Part shown: positions 42,712 to 52,208 of the stretch, piece after piece
How the letters are laid out: each line of letters begins with the position of its first letter
Position numbering within the stretch: the first letter of the stretch is position 1
DNA from: Paenalkalicoccus suaedae
Lineage (GTDB): Bacteria; Bacillota; Bacilli; Bacillales; Salisediminibacteriaceae
Reading direction: 5' to 3'
Length of the DNA stretch: 64,000 nucleotides
Assembly: GCF_006965545.2 (NCBI RefSeq)
Contig: NZ_CP041372.2
Coordinates: 124,001 to 188,000 of the forward strand
Made by a program: the position numbers and the translations under genes
Notes under the pieces: model-generated
Seen by the model: the letters and a program-made list of their open reading frames with translations, nothing else
What the model was told of the DNA's origin: nothing
Databases searched by the model: none

Positions 42712-44307
42712 ATGGGAGCAGACTTAAATAAAAAACTATTTAGTGCGGCTGATCATCTTCGCAGTAAGATGGATGCATCGGAGTATAAGAACTATTTATT
42801 AGGCTTGATTTTTTATAAATATTTATCGGATAAGCTACTGTTAAAAGTCGTGGAACTAGCCGACGAGTCAGTAGATACATATGCAACGATAGAGAAGCAA
42901 ACAGAGCTTTACGAAGAGCTACTTGCAGACGAGGATACAAAGGAAGATCTCATTGCGACGATTGTGGACACGTTAGGCTATGACATAGAGCCACCGTATC
43001 TATTTAACGTACTGGCAGAGCAAGCTAAAAAGAATGTGTTTCAGCTAAATGACTTAAATAGAGCGTTCATTCAGCTATCGACAAAGTACGAAGCATTTAA
43101 TGGCTTATTTGATGATATTGATTTGCAGTCGAAGAAGCTAGGATCTGATGACCAGCAGCGTAACGTTACCGTGACGGATGTGTTAAAAAAGCTCAATGAC
43201 GTGAACTTAATTGGCTATGAAGGAGACGTCATTGGGGATGCATACGAGTATTTAATCGGCGAATTTGCCTCTGAAGCGGGTAAGAAAGCGGGGGAATTCT
43301 ACACGCCTCATATGGTGTCAGATATGATGTCACAGATTGTCGCAATCGGACAGGAAGACAAAAAATGGTTTAGTGTGTTTGACCCAACGATGGGGTCCGG
43401 TTCTTTAATGCTGAATGTACGAAACTACCTTCAGCACCCAGATAAAGTGAAGTATCACGGTCAGGAACTGAACACGACAACGTTCAACCTAGCAAAGATG
43501 AACTTGATTTTACACGGCGTCGATCCGGAAGAGATGCGCGTTCGCAACGGGGACACGCTAAATAAAGATTGGCCAACGGATGAACCATATACATTTGATT
43601 CCGTTGTCATGAACCCACCGTACTCCGCAAAATGGTCCGCAGATGACACGTTCTTGGATGACTCTCGCTTTAACCGTTACGGAAAGCTTGCGCCAAAATC
43701 AAAGGCTGATTTTGCGTTTGTCTTGCACGGCTACTATCACTTAAAAGAAACAGGTACGATGGCAATCGTCCTACCACACGGTATTCTTTTCCGCGGTGCA
43801 GCTGAAGGTGTCATTCGTAAAAAGCTATTAGAGGACGGAAGCATTTACGCCGTCATCGGAATGCCGGGGAACTTATTCTTTGGAACATCGATTCCGACAA
43901 CCGTTATTATACTGAAGAAAAACCGCAGTACACGCGACGTGCTATTCATTGACGCTAGCCGAGAATTTATTAAAGGTAAGAACCAAAACAAGCTGACGAA
44001 AGAAAATATCGAAAAAATCGTCGACACATACAACAAACGAGAAGGCGTAGAGAAGTATGCACACCTCGCAACGTTTGAAGAGATCAAAGAGAATGACTAC
44101 AACTTAAACATTCCGCGCTACGTAGATACGTTTGAAGAAGAAGCACCAGTTGATATGAAAGCAGTTGGCACTGAAATCAAAGACATTCAACAGAGCAAAA
44201 AAGAACTACAGCAAAGCTTATTTGCGAGTATCTCTTCCCTTCAATACAGTGAGAAAGATGCCGAGTGGATTAAGGGAGCGTTAGAGGTGTTTGATGATGA
44301 AAAGTAG
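42712..44307 (+). CDS. hsdM: Type I restriction-modification system, DNA adenine methyltransferase subunit M
   Basis: N6-adenine methyltransferase subunit, 531 residues from ATG 42712, AAGGAG standing 10 nt upstream (the ATG at 42703 is one base from it). The N-terminal helical domain (about 1-150) is followed by the SAM motif DPTMGSGS (224-231) and catalytic NPPY (301-304). A four-helix C-terminal region contacts HsdS. It overlaps the hsdS start region by 11 bp. The operon is intact and likely functional. Confidence 0.96.
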   Translation: MGADLNKKLFSAADHLRSKMDASEYKNYLLGLIFYKYLSDKLLLKVVELADESVDTYATIEKQTELYEELLADEDTKEDLIATIVDTLGYDIEPPYLFNVLAEQAKKNVFQLNDLNRAFIQLSTKYEAFNGLFDDIDLQSKKLGSDDQQRNVTVTDVLKKLNDVNLIGYEGDVIGDAYEYLIGEFASEAGKKAGEFYTPHMVSDMMSQIVAIGQEDKKWFSVFDPTMGSGSLMLNVRNYLQHPDKVKYHGQELNTTTFNLAKMNLILHGVDPEEMRVRNGDTLNKDWPTDEPYTFDSVVMNPPYSAKWSADDTFLDDSRFNRYGKLAPKSKADFAFVLHGYYHLKETGTMAIVLPHGILFRGAAEGVIRKKLLEDGSIYAVIGMPGNLFFGTSIPTTVIILKKNRSTRDVLFIDASREFIKGKNQNKLTKENIEKIVDTYNKREGVEKYAHLATFEEIKENDYNLNIPRYVDTFEEEAPVDMKAVGTEIKDIQQSKKELQQSLFASISSLQYSEKDAEWIKGALEVFDDEK

Positions 44308-45475
44308 TAATGTGCCTGCGGTTCGGTTTAATGGTTTTAGTGGAGAGTGGGAAGAGTACCAATTGAAAGAAATATTGAAAGAACATAATGAAATTAGTAA
44401 AGGCGATAGATACCCCATTGCTACCTCTTCACGAAAAGGATTATTTCTCCAGTCTGATTATTTTAAAGGAGAGAGAAGTGGCATCGATAAGAGTTTGGAT
44501 TTTCATTTAGTACCAAATAATTTTATTACTTATCGTCATATGTCTGATGATTCAATTTTTCATTTCAATAAAAACAGAACAGGTTCTCCAATTCTCGTTA
44601 GTAAAGAGTATCCTGTTTTTACAACTAATAAAGATGCGTATGATGAGTTTGTGATACGTAACTTAAATCATTCCAAAGATTTCACTAGATTTGCTACTAT
44701 GCAAAAAAAGGGCGGGACACGCGTAAGGCTATATTTTAATGTACTTCAAACTTATAAAATTAATATTCCAACTATACATGAACAACAAAAAATCGGCGAC
44801 TTCTTCAAAGAGCTAGACGACCGAATCGCTCTTCAGCAACGTCAAATCGAATTATTAAAAGAGAGCAAACAAGGATTTTTGCAGAAGATGTTTCCGAAAG
44901 ACGGCGAACGAGTGCCGGAGGTTCGGTTTGAGGGGTTTAGTGGGGAGTGGAGTTCTATAAAGCTAAAAGATGTTACAACAATTACAATGGGTCACTCACC
45001 CAAGGGAGAGAATTATACTGATAACCCAAACGACTATATATTAGTTCAAGGTAATGCTGACATAAAAAACGGTTGGGTTAAACCACGTGTTTGGACTAAA
45101 GAAATAACTAAGCAGGCTTTTGAGGGTGATCTGATAATCAGCGTGAGGGCCCCTGTAGGTGAGATAGGAAAAACTAATTATGAAGTTGTTATTGGAAGAG
45201 GTGTAGCTAGTATTCGAGGGAACGACTTTATTTATCAGACATTAAAAAAAATGAAAGGTGACGACTATTGGAGGCATTATTCTAGTGGGTCAACATTTGA
45301 ATCTATTAATTCTTCTGATTTAAAAAATGCATTGATTAAAGTGCCGAGCAAAGAAGAACAACAAAAAATCGGTGAATTTTTTAAACAACTAGACGACAAT
45401 ATTTCCCTTCATGAAAAAGAGCTTGAGCTGTTAAAGGAAACGAAAAGAGGATTTTTACAGAAAATGTTCGTATAG
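44297..45475 (+). CDS. hsdS: Type I restriction-modification system, specificity subunit S
   Basis: Determines the bipartite target of methylation and cleavage, 392 residues. Two target-recognition domains (about 12-160 and 215-355) each end in a long conserved helix: [19 protein letters not shown] and [19 protein letters not shown]. Both TRDs are preceded by near-identical [20 protein letters not shown] boxes. The start follows AGAGGTG by 7 nt. Target sequence cannot be read from the protein by eye. Confidence 0.94.
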   Translation: MKSSNVPAVRFNGFSGEWEEYQLKEILKEHNEISKGDRYPIATSSRKGLFLQSDYFKGERSGIDKSLDFHLVPNNFITYRHMSDDSIFHFNKNRTGSPILVSKEYPVFTTNKDAYDEFVIRNLNHSKDFTRFATMQKKGGTRVRLYFNVLQTYKINIPTIHEQQKIGDFFKELDDRIALQQRQIELLKESKQGFLQKMFPKDGERVPEVRFEGFSGEWSSIKLKDVTTITMGHSPKGENYTDNPNDYILVQGNADIKNGWVKPRVWTKEITKQAFEGDLIISVRAPVGEIGKTNYEVVIGRGVASIRGNDFIYQTLKKMKGDDYWRHYSSGSTFESINSSDLKNALIKVPSKEEQQKIGEFFKQLDDNISLHEKELELLKETKRGFLQKMFV

Positions 45476-45487
45476 GAGGTGGCTCTT

Positions 45488-48400
45488 TTGCATCAATTAT
45501 CACATCGTTCGGAAGCGGAAATTGAATCGCATTTAATCGAGGTACTCGGAGATGGTCATAACCAGTGGACGTATCGGAACGATTTAAAGTCGGAGGAAGA
45601 CCTTTGGCAAAACCTTCGTCAAAAAATTACGCAAAATAACCTTTCAGAGCTTGGAGATCAGCCATTAACGGATAAAGAGTTTGAGGCGATTAAAACAGAA
45701 CTTCTTTTACGTACGCAAACGCCTTTTGATGCGGCAAAGTGGTTAAAAGGGGAGAACGGCATCGCGCGTATTACGATTGAGCGGGAGAATGATCAAGCTG
45801 GCTTTGTTTCGCTCATTTTGTATTCAAATCAGGATATTGGCGGTGGGATCTCCAGCTACGAAGTCGTTAATCAAATTGCGAAAAAGCGAGACCAAAGTGA
45901 AGGGCGAGATCGCCGCTTTGATGTGACGTTATTGATCAACGGATTACCAATTGTACAAATCGAATTGAAAAAGGTAACCGCACGTGACGGTGTTTATCAA
46001 GCATTTAATCAGGTGAAGAAATATGCCGAAGAAGGAGTGTTTCGTAACAACATCTTTTCGACTTTGCAACTATTCGTGGTTTCTAACGAGCAAACGACGA
46101 GATATATCGCGAATACGATGCCGAAGAATATGCACAAGAAGTTTATGTTTAGCTGGCGTACGAAAGATAATAAAAAGGTGGACAATCTGTATGAATTTTG
46201 TAAGCAGGCGCTTAATATTCCGGATGCACATCGGCTAATCGCGCACTATACGGTCGTAAGTGAGGATCAAGATAATAAGACGCTAATGGTGCTTCATCCG
46301 TATCAAATACATGCTATTGAGGCTCTGTTTACAGCCGCAAATAAGAATAAGTCCGGCTATGTGTGGCATGCGACTGGATCTGGGAAGACACTAACAAGCT
46401 TTGTATCTACGAAGCTACTAGCGAAAAAGTCGGGCATTGATCGCACGATTATGCTAGTTGATCGGAAGGATTTAGATAATCAGACGACGAGTGAATTTAC
46501 GAAGTTTGCGTCAGAGTTTAATACTGGCATTTCTTCAGGAACGACGCCTGCGAACAGCCTCATCGTAGGAACGGGTAGTGCGCAGGAGCTGAGTAAAACT
46601 CTGTTAGCAGACGCGAATTCCAATGTCGTGATTATCACGACGCGTCAAAAGCTCGATGCTGCTTTAAAGCATGCTAAAAAGGTAGAAGAGCAAAAGGGAA
46701 CAAACCGTTACGAGAAACTCATAGGGCAACACATTGTTTTTGTTGTAGATGAATGCCATCGTGCGCTCAGTGCAGAGAATATGGAGGAGATTAAAGCCTT
46801 CTTTCCTAGATCCACTTGGTTTGGTTTCACTGGCACACCTATTTTTGAAGAGAATAAAAAGCAGGCGAAGGGCAAGCTTGCTAGAACAACATTTGATCAG
46901 TACGGGGAAGTCCTCCATACATACACGATTAAAAATGCGCTAGAAGATGGCGCTGTACTTGGATTTCAAGTAGAGCACGAGGCGACGATTGAACCAACGT
47001 CCATCGACAATATGATTCATCAAAAGCTGAGGCAGGTTGACAAGTACGCGACTAAACCTGGGGCAGAGATTAATCGTGTGATTGATGAGATGACCGGTGT
47101 TGAAAAGGAAAAGTATATAGAAAGTAGTACGTATGAAAGTGATGAGCACGTCAAGCAAGTGATTCAAAAGGTTCTGCGACCAGATAATGCTTATACGAAG
47201 TTTGACTTTAAGAACGGAAAGCCGACAAAGTCCGCGATTTTGACGACGAGTTCGATTGCCATGGCAAAGCGCTATTACCGTGCTATTAAAGAAATGACGC
47301 AACAGGACGATTGGATGACAAGCGTCTTTCCTGACTTGCCGATTCGTGAGGGACGCACAATGGATGATCCGGACTTTCCGCGTATTGCGATTACGTACTC
47401 ATTAGAAGAAAATAACGAAGACTCGGCTGATCAACAAAAAGAGATGCAAGGCATTATTGATGACTATAATACGTATTATGGAACAGCTTGGTCATTGCAA
47501 GATATCGAGCGCTACAATGGCGATATTAACAACCGCTTAGCTCGAAAGCGCGCCGAATTTAAGCAGCCTGGTCGACAAGTAGATATTGTTATCGTCGTGG
47601 ATCGACTCTTAACAGGATTCGATGCGCCAACCATTCAAACGTTATTTGTGGATCGGAACTTAGAATACGCAGGCTTAATCCAAGCATTTTCTCGAACGAA
47701 TCGAACGTATCCAGATAAAACAAAGGGATTAATCGTCACGTTCCGAAAGCCGAGCACCATGGAACAAAACGTAGAAAAGGCAACGAAGCTATATTCACAG
47801 GCTAATGAAGAGACGGGCCTTATTTATCCAACGTACGAGGAAGCAAAGAAACGGTTTAAAAAGGCGCATAAAGAATTTTCTGCTATTGTCGAATCAGAAG
47901 GAAATGTCGATGAGCAGTCGTCGGTCGAAACGCGCGTGGACTATGTAAAGGCGTTCCAAGAGATGAATAATGCATATGAAGCGCTCGTGACGTATGATAC
48001 TTATAATCAAGATATAGGTACATCAAGCGCGCTCCAGGATCAGGTGGGTGTGCTGAAGGAAGAGGTTGGTGTGTATGAGACGGTGAAGGGATCGCTCGTC
48101 CATATCGATGAAGATGATGATGGTGGAAATGATTCAGACTTCTCCGAACTCACTTTTTATAGCGACTCCACAAAGAGGCTCTATGACATAGATTCTAGTT
48201 ATATCGATCAGCTACTAGGCGTTTATCAGGCGAATAATCCGGATGTTCGCGAAGAAATCGAGAAGGCGCTCCAGAAATTGAATAAAGTCGAGATAGTAAA
48301 AGACGTCTATCGTAGCATTTTGAATGCGATTGATGAGGAAGGCATTAAAGAGGGGCAAGATATATTTGCCGTCAAGCGACACTTCTTTACACAGAAAAAG

Positions 48401-48652
48401 GATCAGTTGATTGAGGGCTTTAGCACGTACTGGTGCATCTCTATTAATGAGTTACACGCATCTGCGATTCAGTACACAGTTGGCATGGATGCGATCCCAA
48501 ACATGAGAAGCATCATCGAAAGCAAGGACTACGAAACATTCAAAGCGCAGCATCCCGAAGTAAAACCATTCCAGTACCCACAAATGATGAAACGAGAATG
48601 GAAGCACATGTTAGACGAGCAAATCGTGCCGCTGGATGATGAGTTGAGGTAG
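45488..48652 (+). CDS. hsdR: Type I restriction-modification system, restriction/translocase subunit R
   Basis: 1054 residues from TTG 45488; AGGAGGT is 7 nt upstream and the GTG at 45479 lies inside it. N-terminal nuclease motif: D145 and E159-x-K161 in RFDVTLLINGLPIVQIELKK. SF2 motor: Walker A ATGSGKT (295-301), DECH (421-424), SWFGFTGTP-type motif III and the helicase motif LIQAFSRTNRTYP. An HsdR C-terminal helical domain follows. It is the third gene of the operon, 12 bp after hsdS, and ends at a terminator-like hairpin. Confidence 0.96.
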   Translation: MHQLSHRSEAEIESHLIEVLGDGHNQWTYRNDLKSEEDLWQNLRQKITQNNLSELGDQPLTDKEFEAIKTELLLRTQTPFDAAKWLKGENGIARITIERENDQAGFVSLILYSNQDIGGGISSYEVVNQIAKKRDQSEGRDRRFDVTLLINGLPIVQIELKKVTARDGVYQAFNQVKKYAEEGVFRNNIFSTLQLFVVSNEQTTRYIANTMPKNMHKKFMFSWRTKDNKKVDNLYEFCKQALNIPDAHRLIAHYTVVSEDQDNKTLMVLHPYQIHAIEALFTAANKNKSGYVWHATGSGKTLTSFVSTKLLAKKSGIDRTIMLVDRKDLDNQTTSEFTKFASEFNTGISSGTTPANSLIVGTGSAQELSKTLLADANSNVVIITTRQKLDAALKHAKKVEEQKGTNRYEKLIGQHIVFVVDECHRALSAENMEEIKAFFPRSTWFGFTGTPIFEENKKQAKGKLARTTFDQYGEVLHTYTIKNALEDGAVLGFQVEHEATIEPTSIDNMIHQKLRQVDKYATKPGAEINRVIDEMTGVEKEKYIESSTYESDEHVKQVIQKVLRPDNAYTKFDFKNGKPTKSAILTTSSIAMAKRYYRAIKEMTQQDDWMTSVFPDLPIREGRTMDDPDFPRIAITYSLEENNEDSADQQKEMQGIIDDYNTYYGTAWSLQDIERYNGDINNRLARKRAEFKQPGRQVDIVIVVDRLLTGFDAPTIQTLFVDRNLEYAGLIQAFSRTNRTYPDKTKGLIVTFRKPSTMEQNVEKATKLYSQANEETGLIYPTYEEAKKRFKKAHKEFSAIVESEGNVDEQSSVETRVDYVKAFQEMNNAYEALVTYDTYNQDIGTSSALQDQVGVLKEEVGVYETVKGSLVHIDEDDDGGNDSDFSELTFYSDSTKRLYDIDSSYIDQLLGVYQANNPDVREEIEKALQKLNKVEIVKDVYRSILNAIDEEGIKEGQDIFAVKRHFFTQKKDQLIEGFSTYWCISINELHASAIQYTVGMDAIPNMRSIIESKDYETFKAQHPEVKPFQYPQMMKREWKHMLDEQIVPLDDELR

Positions 48653-48666
48653 TTGGGATAGTAAAG

Positions 48667-48706
48667 AGCAAGAGTTTACACTTGGGGGTGTAGGCTCTTG
48701 CTTTAA
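48667..48706 (+). terminator. Terminator after hsdR
   Basis: AGCAAGAG (48667-48674) pairs with CTCTTGCT (48695-48702), with an inner TACAC/GTGTA helix; TTTAATTT follows. A single stem-loop of about 36 nt. Confidence 0.7.
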
Positions 48707-48792
48707 TTTGATAAAAATAGATAAAGTAATAAGTGCAATAAAAATGATTTCATGCAACTTAAATAAACTAATTAAAAATAAGGGTTTTAGTA

Positions 48793-49935
48793 TTATTTAA
48801 ATTTATGAATATTTTTATATATAACAGAGAAGATATCTTTTAATTCAGTTGTATTTTTAGTGATGTTTAAATTCATCTTGATCTTATTCATTTGATTAGG
48901 AGTTAACTTAGTATAATCATATCTTTTTTTTAACAAACTATTTTCTTGACTAGAGGGTTTCACTAAATTAATTAGGAGCTTTCTCTCTTTATTTTTTAAA
49001 TTACAAGTTAAAATTTGAGCTTGAGTAACATCAATAATCTCGTTAATTTGTTCATAATCATTAACATATTTATATGTGTAACCTACTCCAAAATTCATTA
49101 TTTTCTTATTTTTGTTATAAGATCTAATTCCATATAAAGTGTTTTTTAATCTGTAATACAATTTCCAATAATCTTTTTTCGTTTTATTGCTATTTCTATA
49201 TAAAAAACAATAATTTTTAATCCTGTCTGTGACTTTTTTAAATTTACTGCTAGCTATACTAATTCTTAATTGATTATTCTCAAAATTGAATTGATATCCT
49301 AAATAACTAAAATATTTATCATTAGTTTTAGGTTCATAAAGAATAAATTCAGTTTTCGATAAATTAGGTTCTAAAAAATGCTTTTTAAAGACATCGATAA
49401 TTTTATTTATTTCATTATTTAGATCTAATCCATCATGGGGTATGTAATTTATTAGTATAATGTCGTCTACATATCTGAAGTAATACAGAGGGTTTATTGT
49501 GCTTTGCAAGTCTTCATCAAAATGTTCTAAATAAATTTCTGATAGTGCGCTAGAAAAAGGTAGGCCGAGGGGAATTCCATCAACTTTGCTTGAGAAAAAC
49601 ATCGGTTTTAAAGTATCCAATGATTGTTTTGATAATAGACTAGATTTAGTAAGTTTCCTATATAAAACATGTTTATTAATAGAAGGAAAGAAATTTTTGA
49701 TATCAGTTCTTATAATATAAAGTCCAGCTTTAGGAATTGAATAATTCTTATAATCACCATGAGTTATTGTGGAGATTAGTTCTTTTATAATAGCATCTCT
49801 AGAGAGTGGCTTAATACCGTATTTGTATTCTAGTTCATTTTTTAATTTGTAAAAAGAGTCTTTTTCATTATCTGTAAAAGTATAAAAGCTTCTTTTTTCA
49901 GTTATTATTTTATCTAAGCTTGGGATTTTTTTAAT
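48793..49935 (-). CDS. drt3a: Defence-associated reverse transcriptase, Drt3a/UG3-like
   Basis: Group II-like reverse transcriptase, 380 residues if started at ATT 49935. AGGAGG (49949-49944) stands 8 nt upstream, and an in-frame TAG (49950-49948) closes the frame behind it. The RT palm is complete: first catalytic Asp in RTDIKNFFPSI (D78), the substrate motif GIPLGLPFSSALSEIYLEHF (120-139) and YVDD (155-158). The first ordinary start, TTG 49620, would delete D78, so ATT (or another non-canonical codon) is required. About 140 residues of lysine-rich helical C-terminus follow. No other domain is seen. The coding sequence is strikingly AT-rich compared with its neighbours. It sits directly behind the structured RNA at 49961-50128 and diverges from a second RT, the arrangement expected for DRT type 3. 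Confidence 0.85.
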   Translation of the reverse strand: MKKIPSLDKIITEKRSFYTFTDNEKDSFYKLKNELEYKYGIKPLSRDAIIKELISTITHGDYKNYSIPKAGLYIIRTDIKNFFPSINKHVLYRKLTKSSLLSKQSLDTLKPMFFSSKVDGIPLGLPFSSALSEIYLEHFDEDLQSTINPLYYFRYVDDIILINYIPHDGLDLNNEINKIIDVFKKHFLEPNLSKTEFILYEPKTNDKYFSYLGYQFNFENNQLRISIASSKFKKVTDRIKNYCFLYRNSNKTKKDYWKLYYRLKNTLYGIRSYNKNKKIMNFGVGYTYKYVNDYEQINEIIDVTQAQILTCNLKNKERKLLINLVKPSSQENSLLKKRYDYTKLTPNQMNKIKMNLNITKNTTELKDIFSVIYKNIHKFK

Positions 49936-49960
49936 ATTGATTTCCTCCTAATATTTCAAA

Positions 49961-50128
49961 TCAACCCTTCACCCCTTACCGATATTTCAAGGTAAAGGGC
50001 AAACAAAGTTAATACTTTGTTGGTCACAAATTGTTCTGAGTGACCATCACGTGTGTACCTCTCATCAGCATTTGATTTCTCATTATGAATTGAGGTTTGT
50101 GCAAAGACAAATTGCACAGAAGGGTTGA
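49961..50128 (-). ncRNA. Structured DRT3-type template RNA
   Basis: Read on the minus strand, TCAACCCTTC (50128-50119) pairs perfectly with GAAGGGTTGA (49970-49961) and closes the whole element. Inside, in order: hairpin TGTGCAA/TTGCACA (50118-50112 with 50104-50098), a mostly open region containing ACACAC (50056-50051), hairpin TGGTCAC/GTGACCA (50046-50040 with 50027-50021), hairpin AACAAAGT/ACTTTGTT (50021-50014 with 50009-50002), and hairpin CCCTTTACC/GGTAAGGGG with one G-U pair (49999-49991 with 49980-49972). The helices almost abut, so the fold is compact. ACACAC fits a template for GT-repeat DNA. Confidence 0.82.
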
Positions 50129-50155
50129 GTATAATATAATTAACTATATTATAAT
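50125..50155 (+). promoter_or_regulatory. Putative divergent drt3b promoter
   Basis: TTGAGT (50125-50130), 19 bp, TATAAT (50150-50155). Its spacing is long and it interlocks with the minus-strand promoter, sharing the same AT-rich 35 bp. Firing in both directions at once is unlikely. Confidence 0.4.
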
Positions 50156-50160
50156 GTAAA
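50131..50160 (-). promoter_or_regulatory. Promoter of the structured RNA and drt3a
   Basis: On the minus strand TTTACA (50160-50155), 18 bp, TATTAT (50136-50131). Predicted initiation (about 50124) falls within a few bases of the first base of the closing helix, which supports both the promoter and the RNA boundary. Confidence 0.6.
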
Positions 50161-50207
50161 TTTTACATCATTTTTGTTCAAGTATCAATATTTGGGAGTG
50201 TGTTAAA

Positions 50208-52208
50208 TTGAATGAACACTTTTTTTTAAGGACGGATGTATTACCTGAAGAGATACCTATAGCTTTTTCAAATAAAAATGTTTATTCAAATATTACCAAA
50301 AAATATTTAAGGGACGTCGACATTCAGGCATTTATTAAGAATTTTAAAAATCGAGATACTGTTCCTCTATTTTTTTATGTTCCGAAAAATGATTCTGAGA
50401 GAAGAAAAATAGCATTAGTTCATCCTATAGCGCAAATTCAAATGTTTAATTATATTATTACATACGAACAAATGATCACTGCCTTTTGTAAAAAATCCCC
50501 ATTTAGTGTTAGGGCACCTATAAAGCGTAATTTGCCTAAGTATCGTGATCTAGAACTTAAAAGAAAGAAATATAAAAAAATTGAAGAAGAATATAATTTT
50601 CTGAATGAAATGTCTGTTACAAGTGATGAAGATCAAACTATGTTTTATAATTATTTTTCTTATAATAAATATAAAAAAATAACTAATTTATATAATTCTG
50701 TTAAATTTAATAGGGATAAATACAAATACAATTATTTTTTAAAATTAGATATACAAAAGTGTTTCCCGAGTATTTATACTCATTCATTATCTTGGGCACT
50801 TTTTGGAGATAAGTCGATAGCAAAAAAATATAAAAACTTAGAAGAGGCGTTTCCAAATGCTACAGACAAAATTGCGCAAATAATAAATTTTAATGAGACT
50901 CACGGGTTAATTGTTGGTCCTGAATTCTCAAGAGTTTTAGCGGAAATGTTATTAGGTAAGATAGACACTATGGTATTCTCAATTGCTAAAGAGAATAATT
51001 TAGTACATCATCTTGATTATAAAATGTACAGGTTTATAGACGACTATTTTTTATTTGCAAAAAACAAGAAAACTATTGATTTAATTGAGAATTATTTAAA
51101 TTCTGCGTTAATGGAATTCAACCTTTCATTAAATGTTAGTAAGTCCGAGCTACAAGAAAGGCCATTTAACATATCAGATAATTCTATAATAATTTTGAAA
51201 AAAGCTTTTGAAGGATTTAATAGTCAAAAGTTGTTATCTTCAATTTTAAAAAAGATAGATTTTACAGATTATAAAGGGTCGAGGTATGAGTGGAACGATT
51301 TACTTTATAATATGGAGAATATGCTCTCGAGTATACCTCAATCTAATACGAGAGTTATTAACTATTTCTTGAAGACCATAAGGTCTTCGATCTTTTTTGA
51401 TGGAAGACATAAACACATAATAGAGCATTCCATCGAAGTAGTTTCTAATATTTATAGTATTAACATTAATTATAAAAGCACAAACTACTTAATTGCTATA
51501 TATATTAAAATATTCAATGCTATAAAAAAAATTGAAAATGAAATAACTTTAGAATTAAGCAGATTAACTTTTCCATTAACAAAAACAGAGTTCATTAAAA
51601 TAGATGAAAAAAAAGATTCCTTAATCTATCTCAAAGAGAAAATGTATCAACATTTATTTATAATTTTAAAAAATAATATAGAAAATATAAATTATATGTA
51701 TGAATTAATTCCGTTTATGAGAATGTTAGATAAAAGAATGCCAGCCAGTTTTTTATGCGAAATTCTAGACAAAAATAAAAGTGAATATTTTATTTCTTGT
51801 AGCATTGGGTATTATATTTTAGAGAAAGAAGACTCTAGTCTTAACTCAATGTATAAGACTGTAGCTATGAAGTTGTATAATGTTGTGGAATTTAATACAA
51901 AATATTATATATCTAAAGGTGCAAAAGAAAAGATATATGAGTCAGATTATTTTTATTATTTGAATGACTTCGCTAAGTATCCTGGTTTTTCAGATAAACA
52001 AAGAAAAACTTTAAATGATAGACTTATATCTTCATTTCATCAAATAATTTCTACTGGTAATGATTCGGATAAAAAATTAAAAAGTGAAATCTGGGGATTC
52101 ATAACTCAGGAATCGTATTATAATTGGAATATTACCTACAATACATTTATTAGGAAGATAGTAAAAAAGAGCTCAAACTTAACTAATTCAAATAATGATT
52201 ACGATTAA
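50208..52208 (+). CDS. drt3b: Defence-associated reverse transcriptase, Drt3b/UG8-like
   Basis: 666 residues from TTG 50208, GGGAG standing 9 nt upstream. An N-terminal region (about 1-110) with FYVPKNDSERRKIALVHPIA precedes an RT palm with LDIQKCFPSIYTHS (D181), GLIVGPEFSRVLAEMLLGKI (233-252) and RFIDDYFLF (FIDD, 276-279). Between residues about 105 and 175 is a charged, lysine-rich insertion. The C-terminal 320 residues are helical with no recognised domain. As with drt3a, composition is very AT-rich. Large size, FIDD active site and pairing with a smaller RT and RNA point to the Drt3b class. Family assignment is from architecture, not from a search. Confidence 0.82.
   Translation: MNEHFFLRTDVLPEEIPIAFSNKNVYSNITKKYLRDVDIQAFIKNFKNRDTVPLFFYVPKNDSERRKIALVHPIAQIQMFNYIITYEQMITAFCKKSPFSVRAPIKRNLPKYRDLELKRKKYKKIEEEYNFLNEMSVTSDEDQTMFYNYFSYNKYKKITNLYNSVKFNRDKYKYNYFLKLDIQKCFPSIYTHSLSWALFGDKSIAKKYKNLEEAFPNATDKIAQIINFNETHGLIVGPEFSRVLAEMLLGKIDTMVFSIAKENNLVHHLDYKMYRFIDDYFLFAKNKKTIDLIENYLNSALMEFNLSLNVSKSELQERPFNISDNSIIILKKAFEGFNSQKLLSSILKKIDFTDYKGSRYEWNDLLYNMENMLSSIPQSNTRVINYFLKTIRSSIFFDGRHKHIIEHSIEVVSNIYSININYKSTNYLIAIYIKIFNAIKKIENEITLELSRLTFPLTKTEFIKIDEKKDSLIYLKEKMYQHLFIILKNNIENINYMYELIPFMRMLDKRMPASFLCEILDKNKSEYFISCSIGYYILEKEDSSLNSMYKTVAMKLYNVVEFNTKYYISKGAKEKIYESDYFYYLNDFAKYPGFSDKQRKTLNDRLISSFHQIISTGNDSDKKLKSEIWGFITQESYYNWNITYNTFIRKIVKKSSNLTNSNNDYD

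Noticed and set aside
48793-49620. Smaller RT taken as a 275-residue protein from TTG 49620
   Set aside because: The open frame continues upstream for 105 codons with clear RT sequence including the first catalytic aspartate, and a good ribosome-binding site lies before ATT 49935.
48793-52208. Retron, group II intron or diversity-generating retroelement
   Set aside because: There is no msr/msd-like inverted-repeat pair at a single RT, no maturase or HNH domain or intron domain V, and no template/variable repeat pair; two RTs with one compact RNA fit DRT3 better.
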